This document shows, piece by piece, positions 8,921-17,895 of a DNA stretch of 64,000 nucleotides. Position numbers and translations under genes: made by a program. The notes under the pieces are model-generated. The model had not been told where the DNA came from. It ran no database searches and was given only the letters and a program-made list of their open reading frames with translations. Source of the stretch: Hyalangium versicolor (GTDB taxonomy: Bacteria; Myxococcota; Myxococcia; Myxococcales; Myxococcaceae); assembly GCF_020103695.1 (NCBI RefSeq), contig NZ_JAHXBF010000008.1, forward strand, positions 310,001 through 374,000, in the 5' to 3' direction. Position 1 is the first letter of the stretch. Every line of letters starts with the position of its first letter.

Positions 8921-9183
8921 CACTTGCCTCCGGGAGCCTTGCAGTCCTGCTCACACTCGTTCTGCAGATCCTTGCACGCCTTGATGCACAGACTGGCCCC
9001 TTCGCGCGCGTGCTTCTTACAGGCGGTGGAGCAGGTGTTCACGTCCTCCTTGCACGCCCCCAGACAGCTATCGTGCGTGTTCTCGCGCTCCTTCTGCTGG
9101 GGGCTCTTGGCCAAGGCCAGCCCGCCCCAGAGCAAACCGGCCCCGAGCGTCACCATGAAGATTCGATTCCATGCGTATTTCAT
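8920..9183 (-). CDS. Exported small protein with four CX3C motifs
   Basis: 87 residues. The start at 9183 is chosen for the GGAG upstream and because it gives a good signal peptide (MKYAWNRIFMVTLGAG..., cleavage near ALAKS). The mature part is hydrophilic and has eight cysteines in a regular pattern: CX3C-X6-CX3C-X10-CX3C-X6-CX3C. Each half resembles a helix carrying paired cysteines on one face, so an alpha-hairpin stapled by disulfides is likely. No bacterial family is recognised. It lies inside the TadE/TadG-like operon, 31 bp after the preceding gene and overlapping the Flp-like gene by one base, which suggests a job in assembly or stability of the exported pilin-like proteins. Confidence 0.75.
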   Translation of the reverse strand: MKYAWNRIFMVTLGAGLLWGGLALAKSPQQKERENTHDSCLGACKEDVNTCSTACKKHAREGASLCIKACKDLQNECEQDCKAPGGK

Positions 9184-9214
9184 CGGTGTTCTCCGCGTCC
9201 TGTTCTGCTCCAGC

Positions 9215-10057
9215 CTATTCCTGCTGGTCGAGAGTAACGTATAGCCGGACCCCTGCTCCCTGCTGGCTCGCCATGGCGGTGGCTCGACTGCCACCCCGGC
9301 TCGCCATCAGATCCTGTTGAAGGGGGTTCTGGTCCGACATGCTTTCGATCTTCCAACCCTGTGCCTCGAAGGCTCTGCGGTAGAAGGCCGCTACCTCCTG
9401 CACCTTCCCCGCCTGCATCTCCGCCATCACCGAGTAGCGAATCCGTCCCTCCTGGTGGAAGGTGAGCACCACGGGCTTGCTCGCGCCTGGCGGAAGGGGC
9501 AAGCCCTGGGGCACCTGCTGTCCCTGGTTCTCCACGAACGAGACCACCTGTCCCGAGGAGACGAACACCGTCGTCTCCCCACCCTGGGCGAGCGCCGACA
9601 CCATGTGCATCTCCTTCGTGTGCGGCGTCATGTAGCCCACGTAGCCGGAGTTCTCGTTGTAGCGGTGCTGGACGATGGGGAGGCCCGCATCCAGCAGCGC
9701 ACCCTGGTAGTAGTTGAGCACTTCGTCCGGCCTGTCGGGCGTGGTGAAGTACGCAGCGGCGATCCGCGAGTTGGGATCCAAGAAGTCCGCCGCGAGCGCC
9801 TCGGGCACCGCATTCTTATAGGGCGGCAGTCCGGCGGTGGCCCGCAGGGTGATGGCCCGCTCCTCAGGTGAGGGGCCCGAGTACCACTTGGGCGAGGACG
9901 GAATCTCGTCCCCCGCCCCCGTGGGCAGCTCCACCAGGGGAGTCTCTTCGTCCTCGGAGAAGCCCGACTCCAGGCCGGTGCCGATCAGCGCGCCCACCGC
10001 TGCAACCGAGAACAGCAATAAACCCGCTCGCGCGAGAGGCGAGGGCTCACGAGCCAT
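9215..10057 (-). CDS. Single-pass membrane protein of the TadE-like operon, unknown function
   Basis: 280 residues from the ATG at 10057, which overlaps the preceding stop by one base (TGATG). One membrane helix at about 10-28 (LARAGLLLFSVAAVGALIG) is followed by an acidic Pro-rich stretch and a periplasmic domain of about 220 residues. The domain has two similar-looking alpha/beta halves, each with a phrase on a pairing of polypeptide turnover (DEVLNYYQGALLDAGL and QEVAAFYRRAFEAQGW), reminiscent of an internal duplication. No family is recognised. Position between the pilin-like genes suggests an accessory role in secretion or anchoring. Confidence 0.75.
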   Translation of the reverse strand: MAREPSPLARAGLLLFSVAAVGALIGTGLESGFSEDEETPLVELPTGAGDEIPSSPKWYSGPSPEERAITLRATAGLPPYKNAVPEALAADFLDPNSRIAAAYFTTPDRPDEVLNYYQGALLDAGLPIVQHRYNENSGYVGYMTPHTKEMHMVSALAQGGETTVFVSSGQVVSFVENQGQQVPQGLPLPPGASKPVVLTFHQEGRIRYSVMAEMQAGKVQEVAAFYRRAFEAQGWKIESMSDQNPLQQDLMASRGGSRATAMASQQGAGVRLYVTLDQQE

Positions 10058-11079
10058 CAGCAACCCGCGGGGTTCTGGCACCCCATGTAGAAGTCACCAC
10101 GGTTTCGGTACGTGTCCTGGTACGGCCTGTCACGCCAGGGCTCGGAGAAGTAGGCCTGCGAGCCGGTGTCCTGGGGCACGTTCACACTGTGCGCATTGGG
10201 CGCCGGAAACGAGATGTGGGGCTTGCTCGGGTCATCGTTGGTGATGTTCAGCACCAGCCTCTGGGAGACGGTGTTGAGCATGAAGACCCGGGCCAGGTTG
10301 ATGGCGGCCGTCGCGGCGACATTGCCATTGTAGATGTTGTTCACCCGGTTATAGATGGGGCCGCTCGTGCTGCCTGCGGGCTGTTGCAGGTTCCTGTCGT
10401 TGAGCGCCCACGGATCCGCCACGATGGAGAAGTTGACCTGCTCCAGGTAGTACGCGGTGCTGTCATCACCCGACACGGCGTTGGCGTGGATGTCACCCGC
10501 GCCCTTCCAGTTCTTCTTGCTCAAGTCCTCCTTGGAGAACTCCTGCAGGAACGTCTTGGGCATCAGGTAGTTCTCGACGATCTCGCGTCCGTGGCACTCG
10601 AACAGGCCGCCGTTGTTTCCGAAGGCGCCCTTGTACCCTCCGAGGCCGTTGAGATCGCCCACGTTCGTCCTCGGCGGCTCGCAGGCAATCTGGTGGGCGT
10701 TGCCATTGAGCCAGCACACGTGGCCGCTCAGCGCCCTGCCCTCATGGTGGTCCAGTTTGTCGCAGTCCTGGGCCTGGTCGTAGCTGTCACCACTGGACTC
10801 GTGGTCGCAGAACATCAGGCGCGCATTGCCCTGCACCGCCGTGCCGCCGGCCACGGGGGCCGAGCCAGAAGCGGGCGAGAGCCCCAGCTTGCCTGGCTGG
10901 TTGTAGTCTTGGATGGTGAAGTCCCAAGGCGTGGATGTCACCGCCTCCTGGAGGTCGGCCGCATAGCGCAGCAGATCGTCCAGGAAGAGCGCGTACATGA
11001 AGACGGGGATGATGACGATCATGCTGATCGCCGTCTCCACGGTGGCGGAACCACGCTGCTGCTGGAAGGAGCGAAGCAT
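10057..11079 (-). CDS. TadE-like pseudopilin with long C-terminal domain
   Basis: 340 residues. The start at 11079 has GGAG seven bases upstream. The N-terminus RGSATVETAISMIVIIPVF is a TadE-type prepilin signal, with Glu at the expected place and a hydrophobic helix of about 20 residues. The remaining ~290 residues are exported and contain about eight cysteines (for example DCDKLDHHEG, HVCWLNG, FECHGRE, and a C-terminal GCQNPAGC) that could form disulfides. It is much longer than usual TadE proteins (about 150-200 residues). It follows the TadG-like gene by 23 bp in the same operon. Confidence 0.8.
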   Translation of the reverse strand: MLRSFQQQRGSATVETAISMIVIIPVFMYALFLDDLLRYAADLQEAVTSTPWDFTIQDYNQPGKLGLSPASGSAPVAGGTAVQGNARLMFCDHESSGDSYDQAQDCDKLDHHEGRALSGHVCWLNGNAHQIACEPPRTNVGDLNGLGGYKGAFGNNGGLFECHGREIVENYLMPKTFLQEFSKEDLSKKNWKGAGDIHANAVSGDDSTAYYLEQVNFSIVADPWALNDRNLQQPAGSTSGPIYNRVNNIYNGNVAATAAINLARVFMLNTVSQRLVLNITNDDPSKPHISFPAPNAHSVNVPQDTGSQAYFSEPWRDRPYQDTYRNRGDFYMGCQNPAGC

Positions 11080-11102
11080 GAGAAGGCTCCGGTGGGCTGG
11101 CT

Positions 11103-12644
11103 CTAAAGCGACAACTTGGGAGTGGCGGCGAGCTGCGCCGCATCCGATTGGCCGGCGGCGTTCAGGACTGCGGCGGCCTCTTGAGCGGTGAACGGGTGCA
11201 ACTTGGCGCGCCAGAAGGGAGCGAACATGTTGGGTTGCTCCTTCCAACTGCCGAGTCGGTGGTAGTAGACGAGTGCCTTGGAGAGCCCCGCGCCCTCATT
11301 CGCTGCCAGCTGGATGGTGCCCGTGCCCATGTCTTTGTGCTGGAAGCTCACGGTGGCCGAGTTGTTGAGCTGCCAGGGCGCCTGGGCCACGTTGCCCGCG
11401 CGCAGCCGCATGGTGACGTAGCTGTACACGCGGGGTTGCCCGTAGTCGTCGTTCCTGTCGGCGTCCGCGCGGAACTTCATGAAGCAGTTGCCCTGCATGG
11501 TGCACGAGAGCAGATCCTTCGAACTGCTGCCCTGGAACTTGTCGTGCTGTCCCTGGTGGCTCTTCCTGTTCGTGTGATAGCCGCTGTTCGCGTCCGAGTA
11601 GATCTCCGACTTGTAGGACGAGCCGCCAATGCCGTGCCTCCAGTAGCTGAAGGTGCCACCGTGGTCGTGGGCGCCGGACATCGTGCCGTTGTTGCTGGCG
11701 TTGGTGTTGTGGATCGCGCTGTCTCCCCGGCCGTTCACCGTCTTCGCCGAGCCATTGTGGCTGGTGATGAGTGTCACGCCCGAGCCCTGGATGTTGAACA
11801 TCAGGTCGGTCAGGAACTGGGGATTCAGGTAGGTGGGGTAGCCGCGGCTGGCCGTCCAACTCGGGCGGGACGAGTTGGCTACCTCGGTCATCTCGATTCC
11901 ACGGGTGTTGTTGGAGGCATTGCCCGGCTTGCCGGGCAGGGCGCACGGCATGCCGTCGATGGCGCAGCTGAACTCTGCGGCGTTCATGCCCCCCACGGCG
12001 CCGACCAGGGTGCTGGCCTCTGGCGCGTTGATCTGCCGCAACTGATCCAGCCCGCTCGAGCTGCCGTCCTTGAGCGCCTTCGCCAGGTCGACGGCCACCT
12101 GCTTCTGGGAGGCGTGGATGGTGTCTATCATGAGGTCCAGCGCCTGCACCGCGTTGTTGAAGTTCGACTCCAGGCCCTTGATCCTGTTGTCGTAGTCGCG
12201 GGCCTCACGGTTGAACTTGCGTGCGATGCGCAGCGCCTGGATGCCGTCCACGCAGTGCTTGCAGGCCGAGCCCGTCCACGGGCAGGGGATGCAGAGGACG
12301 AACTCGACGCCAGCGACCATGTAGAAGTTCGTCTCCGCCGAGCGCATCATCTCCGCCGTGACGCTGGCGGCGGACATGTAGCCGTGCACCGTGTTCATCG
12401 CCACGAAGGTGGCGGCGATGGCGCGGTTGCTCATGGCGAAGTAGTTGAGCGTACGCGCCTGGAGCACCGCCATGGAGTACGCCATGGAGTCGCTGTGCTG
12501 CTGCAGGCGCGTCTTCTGGCGCAGGGCGTGGCTGAGGTTGAAGCTCAGCGCCACCATCAGTGCCAGCAGGAACAGGGACAGCGCGGCCAGCACGAGCGCC
12601 TGCCCCCGCGAGGAGCGCTTCAGAATTTGTTGGTGGTCAGGCAT
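11103..12644 (-). CDS. TadG-like pilus-assembly protein
   Basis: 513 residues. It starts with a short basic segment and then SRGQALVLAALSLFLLALMV, the GQ-A-hydrophobic pattern of the TadG-like N-terminal domain, followed by a long helix with LxxHSDSMAYSMAVLQARTLNYFAMSNRA. Near residue 115 is CIPCPWTGSACKHC, two close CxxC/CxxxxC pairs that may form disulfides or bind metal. The rest is a large exported domain rich in Asn, Gly and His. It overlaps the upstream TadE gene by 25 bp, typical of an operon. Confidence 0.82.
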   Translation of the reverse strand: MPDHQQILKRSSRGQALVLAALSLFLLALMVALSFNLSHALRQKTRLQQHSDSMAYSMAVLQARTLNYFAMSNRAIAATFVAMNTVHGYMSAASVTAEMMRSAETNFYMVAGVEFVLCIPCPWTGSACKHCVDGIQALRIARKFNREARDYDNRIKGLESNFNNAVQALDLMIDTIHASQKQVAVDLAKALKDGSSSGLDQLRQINAPEASTLVGAVGGMNAAEFSCAIDGMPCALPGKPGNASNNTRGIEMTEVANSSRPSWTASRGYPTYLNPQFLTDLMFNIQGSGVTLITSHNGSAKTVNGRGDSAIHNTNASNNGTMSGAHDHGGTFSYWRHGIGGSSYKSEIYSDANSGYHTNRKSHQGQHDKFQGSSSKDLLSCTMQGNCFMKFRADADRNDDYGQPRVYSYVTMRLRAGNVAQAPWQLNNSATVSFQHKDMGTGTIQLAANEGAGLSKALVYYHRLGSWKEQPNMFAPFWRAKLHPFTAQEAAAVLNAAGQSDAAQLAATPKLSL

Positions 12645-13384
12645 GAGTTGCTGCTCGGGAGCTGCGAGACGTAGATATTGGACTGCATCCGCATGGTGTA
12701 GGCGGCCCGGATGGGCAAAACGTAGGCGCCCCGGGATGCGGCGGACTCGTACTTGGCGAAGAAAGCGGAGGCCGCTCCCTTCGGCTTGCCCATGCGCATG
12801 AGCATGGGAATCTCCTTGTTCAGCGCGGCCTGGAAGATGACCCAGTTGGCGAAGGGAATGGGCATCCGGTAGTTGAACGTCACCTGGATGCGCAGCTTGG
12901 TGCGGTTGTTGCCACGCCAGTCCGCGGCGGCGGCCACCTGCGGATCATCGAAGTCCATTTCCTGCGCCGAACCGCTGTTGGCCTCCGCGGTGGTGGGGCC
13001 ACACGTCACGATCTCCACATACGGGAGGCCCGTGTCTGCCATCCGGTTGCCCAGCACTCCCGGCTGGTTCCACTTCGTCCGGAAGTCGGAGGCATTATTG
13101 ATAGGCTGGATATATTCGCTGCCACTGCGCCCTTCGCTGACGAGGGGCAGCATCACCGCCAGCGCGGCGTACTCCATGGCGTCCTTCTTGGCGTTGTGGA
13201 TCGCCCCAGCGCGCACTGCCTTGTACGCGGCGTACTTCGTCATCAACCGGGCCTGGTGCATCAGGCCCAGCTGGAGAATGCCTAGCAGCAGGAAGACAAA
13301 CAGGGGGAGGATGATGGCCGACTCGACAGCCGCCTGGCCGGATTCCCCCGTGTTGAGTCTTCGAATCAGGCTTTCCAAAGACAT
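12620..13384 (-). CDS. TadE family pseudopilin
   Basis: 254 residues and first gene of the operon. SGQAAVESAIILPLFVFLLLGILQLG is the canonical TadE signature split here over residues about 15-40: Gly-Gln before the cleavage point, Glu at mature position 5, then one membrane helix. The segment KYAAYKAVRAGAIHN after the helix is also typical of TadE, which forms the inner-membrane-linked minor pilin of Flp/tight-adherence systems. No obvious Shine-Dalgarno sequence precedes the ATG; a TATACT hexamer lies 9-14 bases upstream of it. The 142-bp gap to the divergent gene at 13527 probably holds both promoters. Confidence 0.87.
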   Translation of the reverse strand: MSLESLIRRLNTGESGQAAVESAIILPLFVFLLLGILQLGLMHQARLMTKYAAYKAVRAGAIHNAKKDAMEYAALAVMLPLVSEGRSGSEYIQPINNASDFRTKWNQPGVLGNRMADTGLPYVEIVTCGPTTAEANSGSAQEMDFDDPQVAAAADWRGNNRTKLRIQVTFNYRMPIPFANWVIFQAALNKEIPMLMRMGKPKGAASAFFAKYESAASRGAYVLPIRAAYTMRMQSNIYVSQLPSSNSCLTTNKF

Positions 13385-13526
13385 AGAAACAGTATACTCG
13401 GAGGGTGGGGCTTCTCACACTATCCGTCAAATGGACGCCGGCCCTCTTTTTCCCATGGGGCCCCGAGAATCAGCTCTCTTCCAACGCCAGGCGGCGGCCG
13501 GGGCGCGTCCTGGTGGAGGGTAACCT

Positions 13527-14681
13527 GTGATTCGCTTCATTCTCCTGATGGGAGTGTTTGGCGCGCCGCTGCTCTCGTTGCCTGCGGAGGGCCAGACCCC
13601 GGGCGCTGCGGACTTCAGCAACATCGTGGGGCATGAGAAGAGGCCTCACCATGACACCGTTCAGACGGCGAAGCCTCTCCCTCCCGCCGAGTCAAAGCGG
13701 CTCTCGGGCAAGCTTCGTCAGATCCGTGATCTCATCGTCGCGACCCCGACGCTGAGCAACCTGCGCGGTCACGACTGGGAGACGTTCACCATCGTCAAGG
13801 ACGCTCCCGAGCCTGGACGCCCCGTTGTCGCGAGCGTCACCTACATTCCCTTTGCGTACTTCAAGGATCCACGCTCCGGCAAACCCATCTCCTCTGAGGA
13901 GGGGCCGCATTTTGCCATTCACGTCAACGATCCGGAAATCATCCTGGGGGGGCTCTACACGGTGGATCAGGAAGCCCGCTTCGCGCCGGAACCCCGCCCC
14001 GTCGGCGAACTGGGTGGGTTCCCGGTCTTCGCTGGACAATTCGTCGTCCTGAGCAAGCGGGGCCAGCCGGTCTTCACGCCCGTGACGCAGGAGCGCTATC
14101 TCAACAGGCTCATCGAGAAGTCCCGTCTGGAACTGAAGGACCTGGGCGCACGATTCAAGGACGTGCCCGAAGACCCGGCGGCCAACAAGCGGGAGATCGA
14201 CGGGCGGACAGCTGGGCTGAAGGCGGCCCGCGCCGAGCAGGAGCAGCGGTGGGCCGTGATGGCGCCGAAATGGCCTGATCGTGTTGCCGCCGAGCGCGCG
14301 AAGTTCGACGCGAAAGAGAAGAAGCAGTTGCAGGAGATAGAAGACCTGAAGAGCGGCTCTCCGCGACAGCGCTTCATGCGTCCCTTCGAGGCCCGGCAGA
14401 AGGAACTGGAGGCGGAGCTTGCTTCGCTCTCGCCCGCGGAGCGGTCCGCGCCGGCCTATCTGCCGCGCAGCCCGAACAAGGATCGGCCTTCCGGTCTTGC
14501 GGCGAAGGGCTCCACGGACGGGACGCGGATCGTCACGATCAATCCGGGCCTCTTCGATGCCAAGAAACCCAAGAGCGAGATCCAACTTCTCATCCTGGGC
14601 ACGACGCAGTACTCGCAGAAGCTTTATGATCCGGTGCAGCAGCAGATCGACAAGGCCGCGCTGTTGGGTTTGATCGACTGA
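13527..14681 (+). CDS. Secreted hypothetical protein
   Basis: 384 residues from a GTG with GGAGGG six bases upstream. Residues 1-22 are a signal peptide (MIRFILLMGVFGAPLLSLPAEGQ). The mature protein is hydrophilic with a charged, likely coiled-coil section at about 220-300 rich in Lys, Glu, Arg and Gln. It has no cysteine pattern, no lipobox and no catalytic motif that I recognise. It is transcribed away from the TadE operon, which makes a shared intergenic control region possible. Function unknown. Confidence 0.75.
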   Translation: MIRFILLMGVFGAPLLSLPAEGQTPGAADFSNIVGHEKRPHHDTVQTAKPLPPAESKRLSGKLRQIRDLIVATPTLSNLRGHDWETFTIVKDAPEPGRPVVASVTYIPFAYFKDPRSGKPISSEEGPHFAIHVNDPEIILGGLYTVDQEARFAPEPRPVGELGGFPVFAGQFVVLSKRGQPVFTPVTQERYLNRLIEKSRLELKDLGARFKDVPEDPAANKREIDGRTAGLKAARAEQEQRWAVMAPKWPDRVAAERAKFDAKEKKQLQEIEDLKSGSPRQRFMRPFEARQKELEAELASLSPAERSAPAYLPRSPNKDRPSGLAAKGSTDGTRIVTINPGLFDAKKPKSEIQLLILGTTQYSQKLYDPVQQQIDKAALLGLID

Positions 14682-14847
14682 GCTCCTCGGCACCATCTGC
14701 CTGGGGCGGCCGTGAAGGTCTGCGCGCGGAGCACGGTCAAGCCTCTGCGACCGACAGCGCACTGCCCGTCGTCATTCGTAACACAGCGTTTCCACGGGCC
14801 GCGCGCACGACACCCTCACGGTGTGCCCGGGGACCATGCGGACGGAG

Positions 14848-14887
14848 GAAAAAGAAAAGCCCAGCAACCCCTGAGGATTGCTGGGCT
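14848..14887 (-). terminator. Rho-independent terminator of the tRNA unit
   Basis: Perfect 10-bp stem AGCCCAGCAA / TTGCTGGGCT (14858-14867 with 14878-14887), 10-nt loop, followed on the minus strand by TTTTCTTTTT. It starts six bases after the tRNA-Asp CCA end. Confidence 0.93.
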
Positions 14888-14892
14888 CTCCA

Positions 14893-14969
<77 letters not shown>

Positions 14970-14977
14970 ACAAACTA

Positions 14978-15049
14978 TGGGCGGAACAGGGATTGAACCT
15001 GTGACCCTCGCCTTGTAAGGGCGACGCTCTACCGCTGAGCTATCCGCCC
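14978..15049 (-). tRNA. tRNA-Val (TAC)
   Basis: Acceptor GGGCGGA pairs with TCCGCCC, the anticodon loop is CTTACAA giving TAC, and the T-loop is TTCAATC. The discriminator is A. Unlike the neighbouring tRNA-Asp, CCA is not encoded. It is first in the two-tRNA unit read from the promoter at 15079-15107. Confidence 0.96.
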
Positions 15050-15078
15050 GTCGGCGTCCGCCGCTGCAACGAGGCGGC

Positions 15079-15107
15079 CTTGTATCGATGGCCTCCGCCC
15101 CTGTCAA
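15079..15107 (-). promoter_or_regulatory. Sigma-70-type promoter of the tRNA unit
   Basis: On the minus strand a perfect -35 TTGACA (15107-15102) is separated by 17 bp from TACAAG (15084-15079), 4/6 to the -10 consensus. It lies 29 bp before the 5' end of mature tRNA-Val. Confidence 0.75.
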
Positions 15108-15312
15108 GCGTACGTTTTTCGAGGCTCGATCATTCCCACGCGCTGCGTCACCTCCCCTGGGTCCCGGGCGACCGTTCGTGCCTCTGACGGACACTTCCTC
15201 GAGCACCTGCCCGGCCGCGTTGACTTCGCTGTCAAAGCGGTGCGGAAGTCTGCTCGGCGGGCAAGCGCGGGCCCGCCCGCAGCGCTGACTGAGCCGCGCC
15301 GGAGCTGACTCC

Positions 15313-17706
15313 ATGACACCTGCCACTGAACCCCCCCGGGGAGCCTTCGGGCTCCTCCGGTGGCGCCCCCTGTTTGCCACCTGCCTCTCCGCCCTCCTGG
15401 TCGCCTGTGGTTCCTCGGACCCCAACGCCACGCTGCTCGCCGATGAGCTGGCGGCGACCGGAGTCCAACAACAAGCCGCGGTGAGCTGGACGCTGGGGGC
15501 CAGCTACGACTCGACCAAGGCCAACATCAACTTCCGCGTCTACTCCTTGAGTGCCACGCGCATCGAGCTCTACATCTACAGTGCCGCGTACGATGCCCAG
15601 GAGGTGGTGAGCTACCTGATGACCCAGGACAAGGACACGAAGATCTGGTCGAAGACGGTCCCAGTCTCCACCCTGGTGGGTACCTATAAGATCACCGGCC
15701 CCGTGTACTACGGCTACCGCGCGTGGGGCCCCAACTGGACGTACAGCTCCTCCTGGACCAAGGGGACGGGAGTCGGCTTCTCCAAGGACGTGGACGACGC
15801 CGGCAACCGCTTCAACCCCAACAAGCTGCTGTTGGATCCCTATGCGCTGGAGATCAGCCACGACCCGACGAACATCAACAACACCAGCGGGAATGTGTTC
15901 GCCTCGGGCCCCGATTACCGCAACCTGGACAGCGGCCCCAAGGCGCCCAAGGGTGTGGTGCTGGGCGGAGACACCCAGTCCATTGGCACCAAGCCCACGC
16001 GCTCGCTGAAGGATGAGGTCATCTACGAGGTGCACGTGCGCGGGCTCACCAAGGGAGACACGAGTGTCACCGCGGCCTACCGCGGCACGTACAAGGGCGC
16101 GGGCCTGAAGGCCGCCTCGCTCGCGGCGCTGGGCGTCACCGCCGTGGAGTTCCTGCCGGTGCAGGAGACGGACAACGACGCCAACGACAACGTGGCCAGC
16201 ACGGCGGGGGACAACTACTGGGGCTACATGACGCTGAACTACTTCGCTCCGGATCGGCGCTACGCGTACGACAAGGCAGCGGGTGGCCCCACGCGCGAGT
16301 TCAAGGAGATGGTGAAGGCCTTCCACGACAACGGCATCAAGGTCTTCATCGACGTGGTCTACAACCACACGGGGGAGGGCGGGGCGTGGAACAGCACCGA
16401 CCCGAACACCTTCAACCTCTTGTCGTTCCGTGGCCTGGACAACCCCACGTACTACAGCCTTACCTCCGACTTGAAGTTCAACTGGGACAACACCGGAGTG
16501 GGCGGCAACTACAACACCTACAACCCGGTGGCCCAGGATCTGATCATCCACTCGCTGGCGTACTGGAAGGACACGCTGGGCGTGGACGGCTTCCGGTTCG
16601 ATCTGGCCTCGGTGCTCGGCAATACCTGCCTGAACGGCTGCTTCAACTACGACAAGACGAACTCCGGGACCGCGCTCAACCGCATCATGCGCGATCTGTC
16701 GCCTCGCGCCCCCGCTGGGGGAACGGGCACGGACTTCATCGCCGAGCCCTGGGCCATTGGCGGCAACTCGTACCAGGTGGGCAACTTCCCGAGCACCTGG
16801 GCCGAGTGGAACGGTCTCTACCGCGACGTGTTCCGCGAGGATCAGAACAAGATGGGCTCGGTGACGATCAAGCCGTCGGATCTGGCCACGCGCTTCGCGG
16901 GTTCGTCGGACAAGTACCAGGATGATGGGCGCAAGCCGCAGCACTCCATCAACTTCATGGTGGCGCACGACGGCCTCACCCTGAAGGACGTCTACACCTG
17001 CAACAGCAAGAACAACGGCCTGTCGTGGCCCTACGGTCCGTCCGACGGTGGCGAGGACAACAACAACAGCTGGGACCAGGGCGGCGTGGCGGCGGATCAG
17101 CGCAAGGCGGCTCGCAACGGGATGGCCTTCCTGATGGTCAGCGCGGGCACGCCCATGCTCACCGGCGGCGACGAGTTCCTGCGCACCCAGTACTGCAACA
17201 ACAACGCGTACAACCTGGACTCGGACAAGAACTGGCTGAACTACACGCTGGATGCGGACCAGACGAACTTCAAGACGTTCACCCAGCGGCTGATCGCGTT
17301 CCGCAAGGCGCACCCGGCGCTGCGGCCCTTGAACTTCTACGTGGCCACCGATACCAACGGGAACGTGATGGAGCAGCACCGCTGGTTCAAGCCCGACGGC
17401 AACGTGCCGGACTCGGCGTACTTCGAGAATGGCGACAACCACGCCATCGCCTTCCGCGTGGATGGCACCGAGTTCGGTGACACGGCCAGCGCCATCTACG
17501 TGGCGTACAACGGCTGGTCCGGCTCGGTGAACTTCGTGCTGCCGTGGCCGGGCAATGGCAAGAGGTGGTACCGGGTGACGGACACCTGCACCTGGGCGGA
17601 GGGCCCCAACCAGGTGGCCAGCCCCGGCTCCGAGGCGGACGTTGGCGCCGAGTTCGCCAACTACGGCGTGTGCGGCCGCGGCCTGCTGCTGCTGATCGCG
17701 AAGTAG
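15313..17706 (+). CDS. Secreted isoamylase (glycogen debranching, GH13) lipoprotein
   Basis: 797 residues. The signal peptide ends in a lipobox LLVAC with Cys32. Residues about 55-180 form a CBM48-like N-terminal domain. The GH13 barrel covers about 230-690 with region I DVVYNHT, the nucleophile D430 in GFRFD, the general acid E478 in FIAEPW and the stabiliser D553 in VAHDG. This resembles the secreted isoamylase of Pseudomonas (EC 3.2.1.68), which cuts alpha-1,6 branches of glycogen and amylopectin, rather than cytoplasmic GlgX. Lipid anchoring suggests it works on external polysaccharide at the cell surface. It stands alone, followed by a strong hairpin. Confidence 0.9.
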   Translation: MTPATEPPRGAFGLLRWRPLFATCLSALLVACGSSDPNATLLADELAATGVQQQAAVSWTLGASYDSTKANINFRVYSLSATRIELYIYSAAYDAQEVVSYLMTQDKDTKIWSKTVPVSTLVGTYKITGPVYYGYRAWGPNWTYSSSWTKGTGVGFSKDVDDAGNRFNPNKLLLDPYALEISHDPTNINNTSGNVFASGPDYRNLDSGPKAPKGVVLGGDTQSIGTKPTRSLKDEVIYEVHVRGLTKGDTSVTAAYRGTYKGAGLKAASLAALGVTAVEFLPVQETDNDANDNVASTAGDNYWGYMTLNYFAPDRRYAYDKAAGGPTREFKEMVKAFHDNGIKVFIDVVYNHTGEGGAWNSTDPNTFNLLSFRGLDNPTYYSLTSDLKFNWDNTGVGGNYNTYNPVAQDLIIHSLAYWKDTLGVDGFRFDLASVLGNTCLNGCFNYDKTNSGTALNRIMRDLSPRAPAGGTGTDFIAEPWAIGGNSYQVGNFPSTWAEWNGLYRDVFREDQNKMGSVTIKPSDLATRFAGSSDKYQDDGRKPQHSINFMVAHDGLTLKDVYTCNSKNNGLSWPYGPSDGGEDNNNSWDQGGVAADQRKAARNGMAFLMVSAGTPMLTGGDEFLRTQYCNNNAYNLDSDKNWLNYTLDADQTNFKTFTQRLIAFRKAHPALRPLNFYVATDTNGNVMEQHRWFKPDGNVPDSAYFENGDNHAIAFRVDGTEFGDTASAIYVAYNGWSGSVNFVLPWPGNGKRWYRVTDTCTWAEGPNQVASPGSEADVGAEFANYGVCGRGLLLLIAK

Positions 17707-17759
17707 GGAAGGGCTGACAGGCTCGGAGGTGGTGGCTCAGGCCGCTGTCTTGGAGCCCA

Positions 17760-17796
17760 GGGGCCGGGCTTGCTCCCAGGGAGCGGGTCCGGCCCC
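17760..17796 (+). terminator. Strong hairpin after isoamylase gene
   Basis: Outer stem GGGGCCGG / CCGGCCCC (17760-17767, 17789-17796) enclosing an inner stem GCTCCC / GGGAGC with a single-base turn. It is followed by GTTCATTT, only a weak T-run. It lies 53 bp after the stop codon. Confidence 0.5.
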
Positions 17797-17895
17797 GTTC
17801 ATTTGCGGGAAGGCGCGGCGCGACAGGCAGGACTTCCGAGTCGAAGTCCGGTATGGGCGGAGTGACGGCGCCCGGCGGCGCCGGAGGGCTCCTCC

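Noticed and set aside
15232-17442. Minus-strand open frame of over 700 codons
   Set aside because: Antisense to the isoamylase, which has all catalytic residues.
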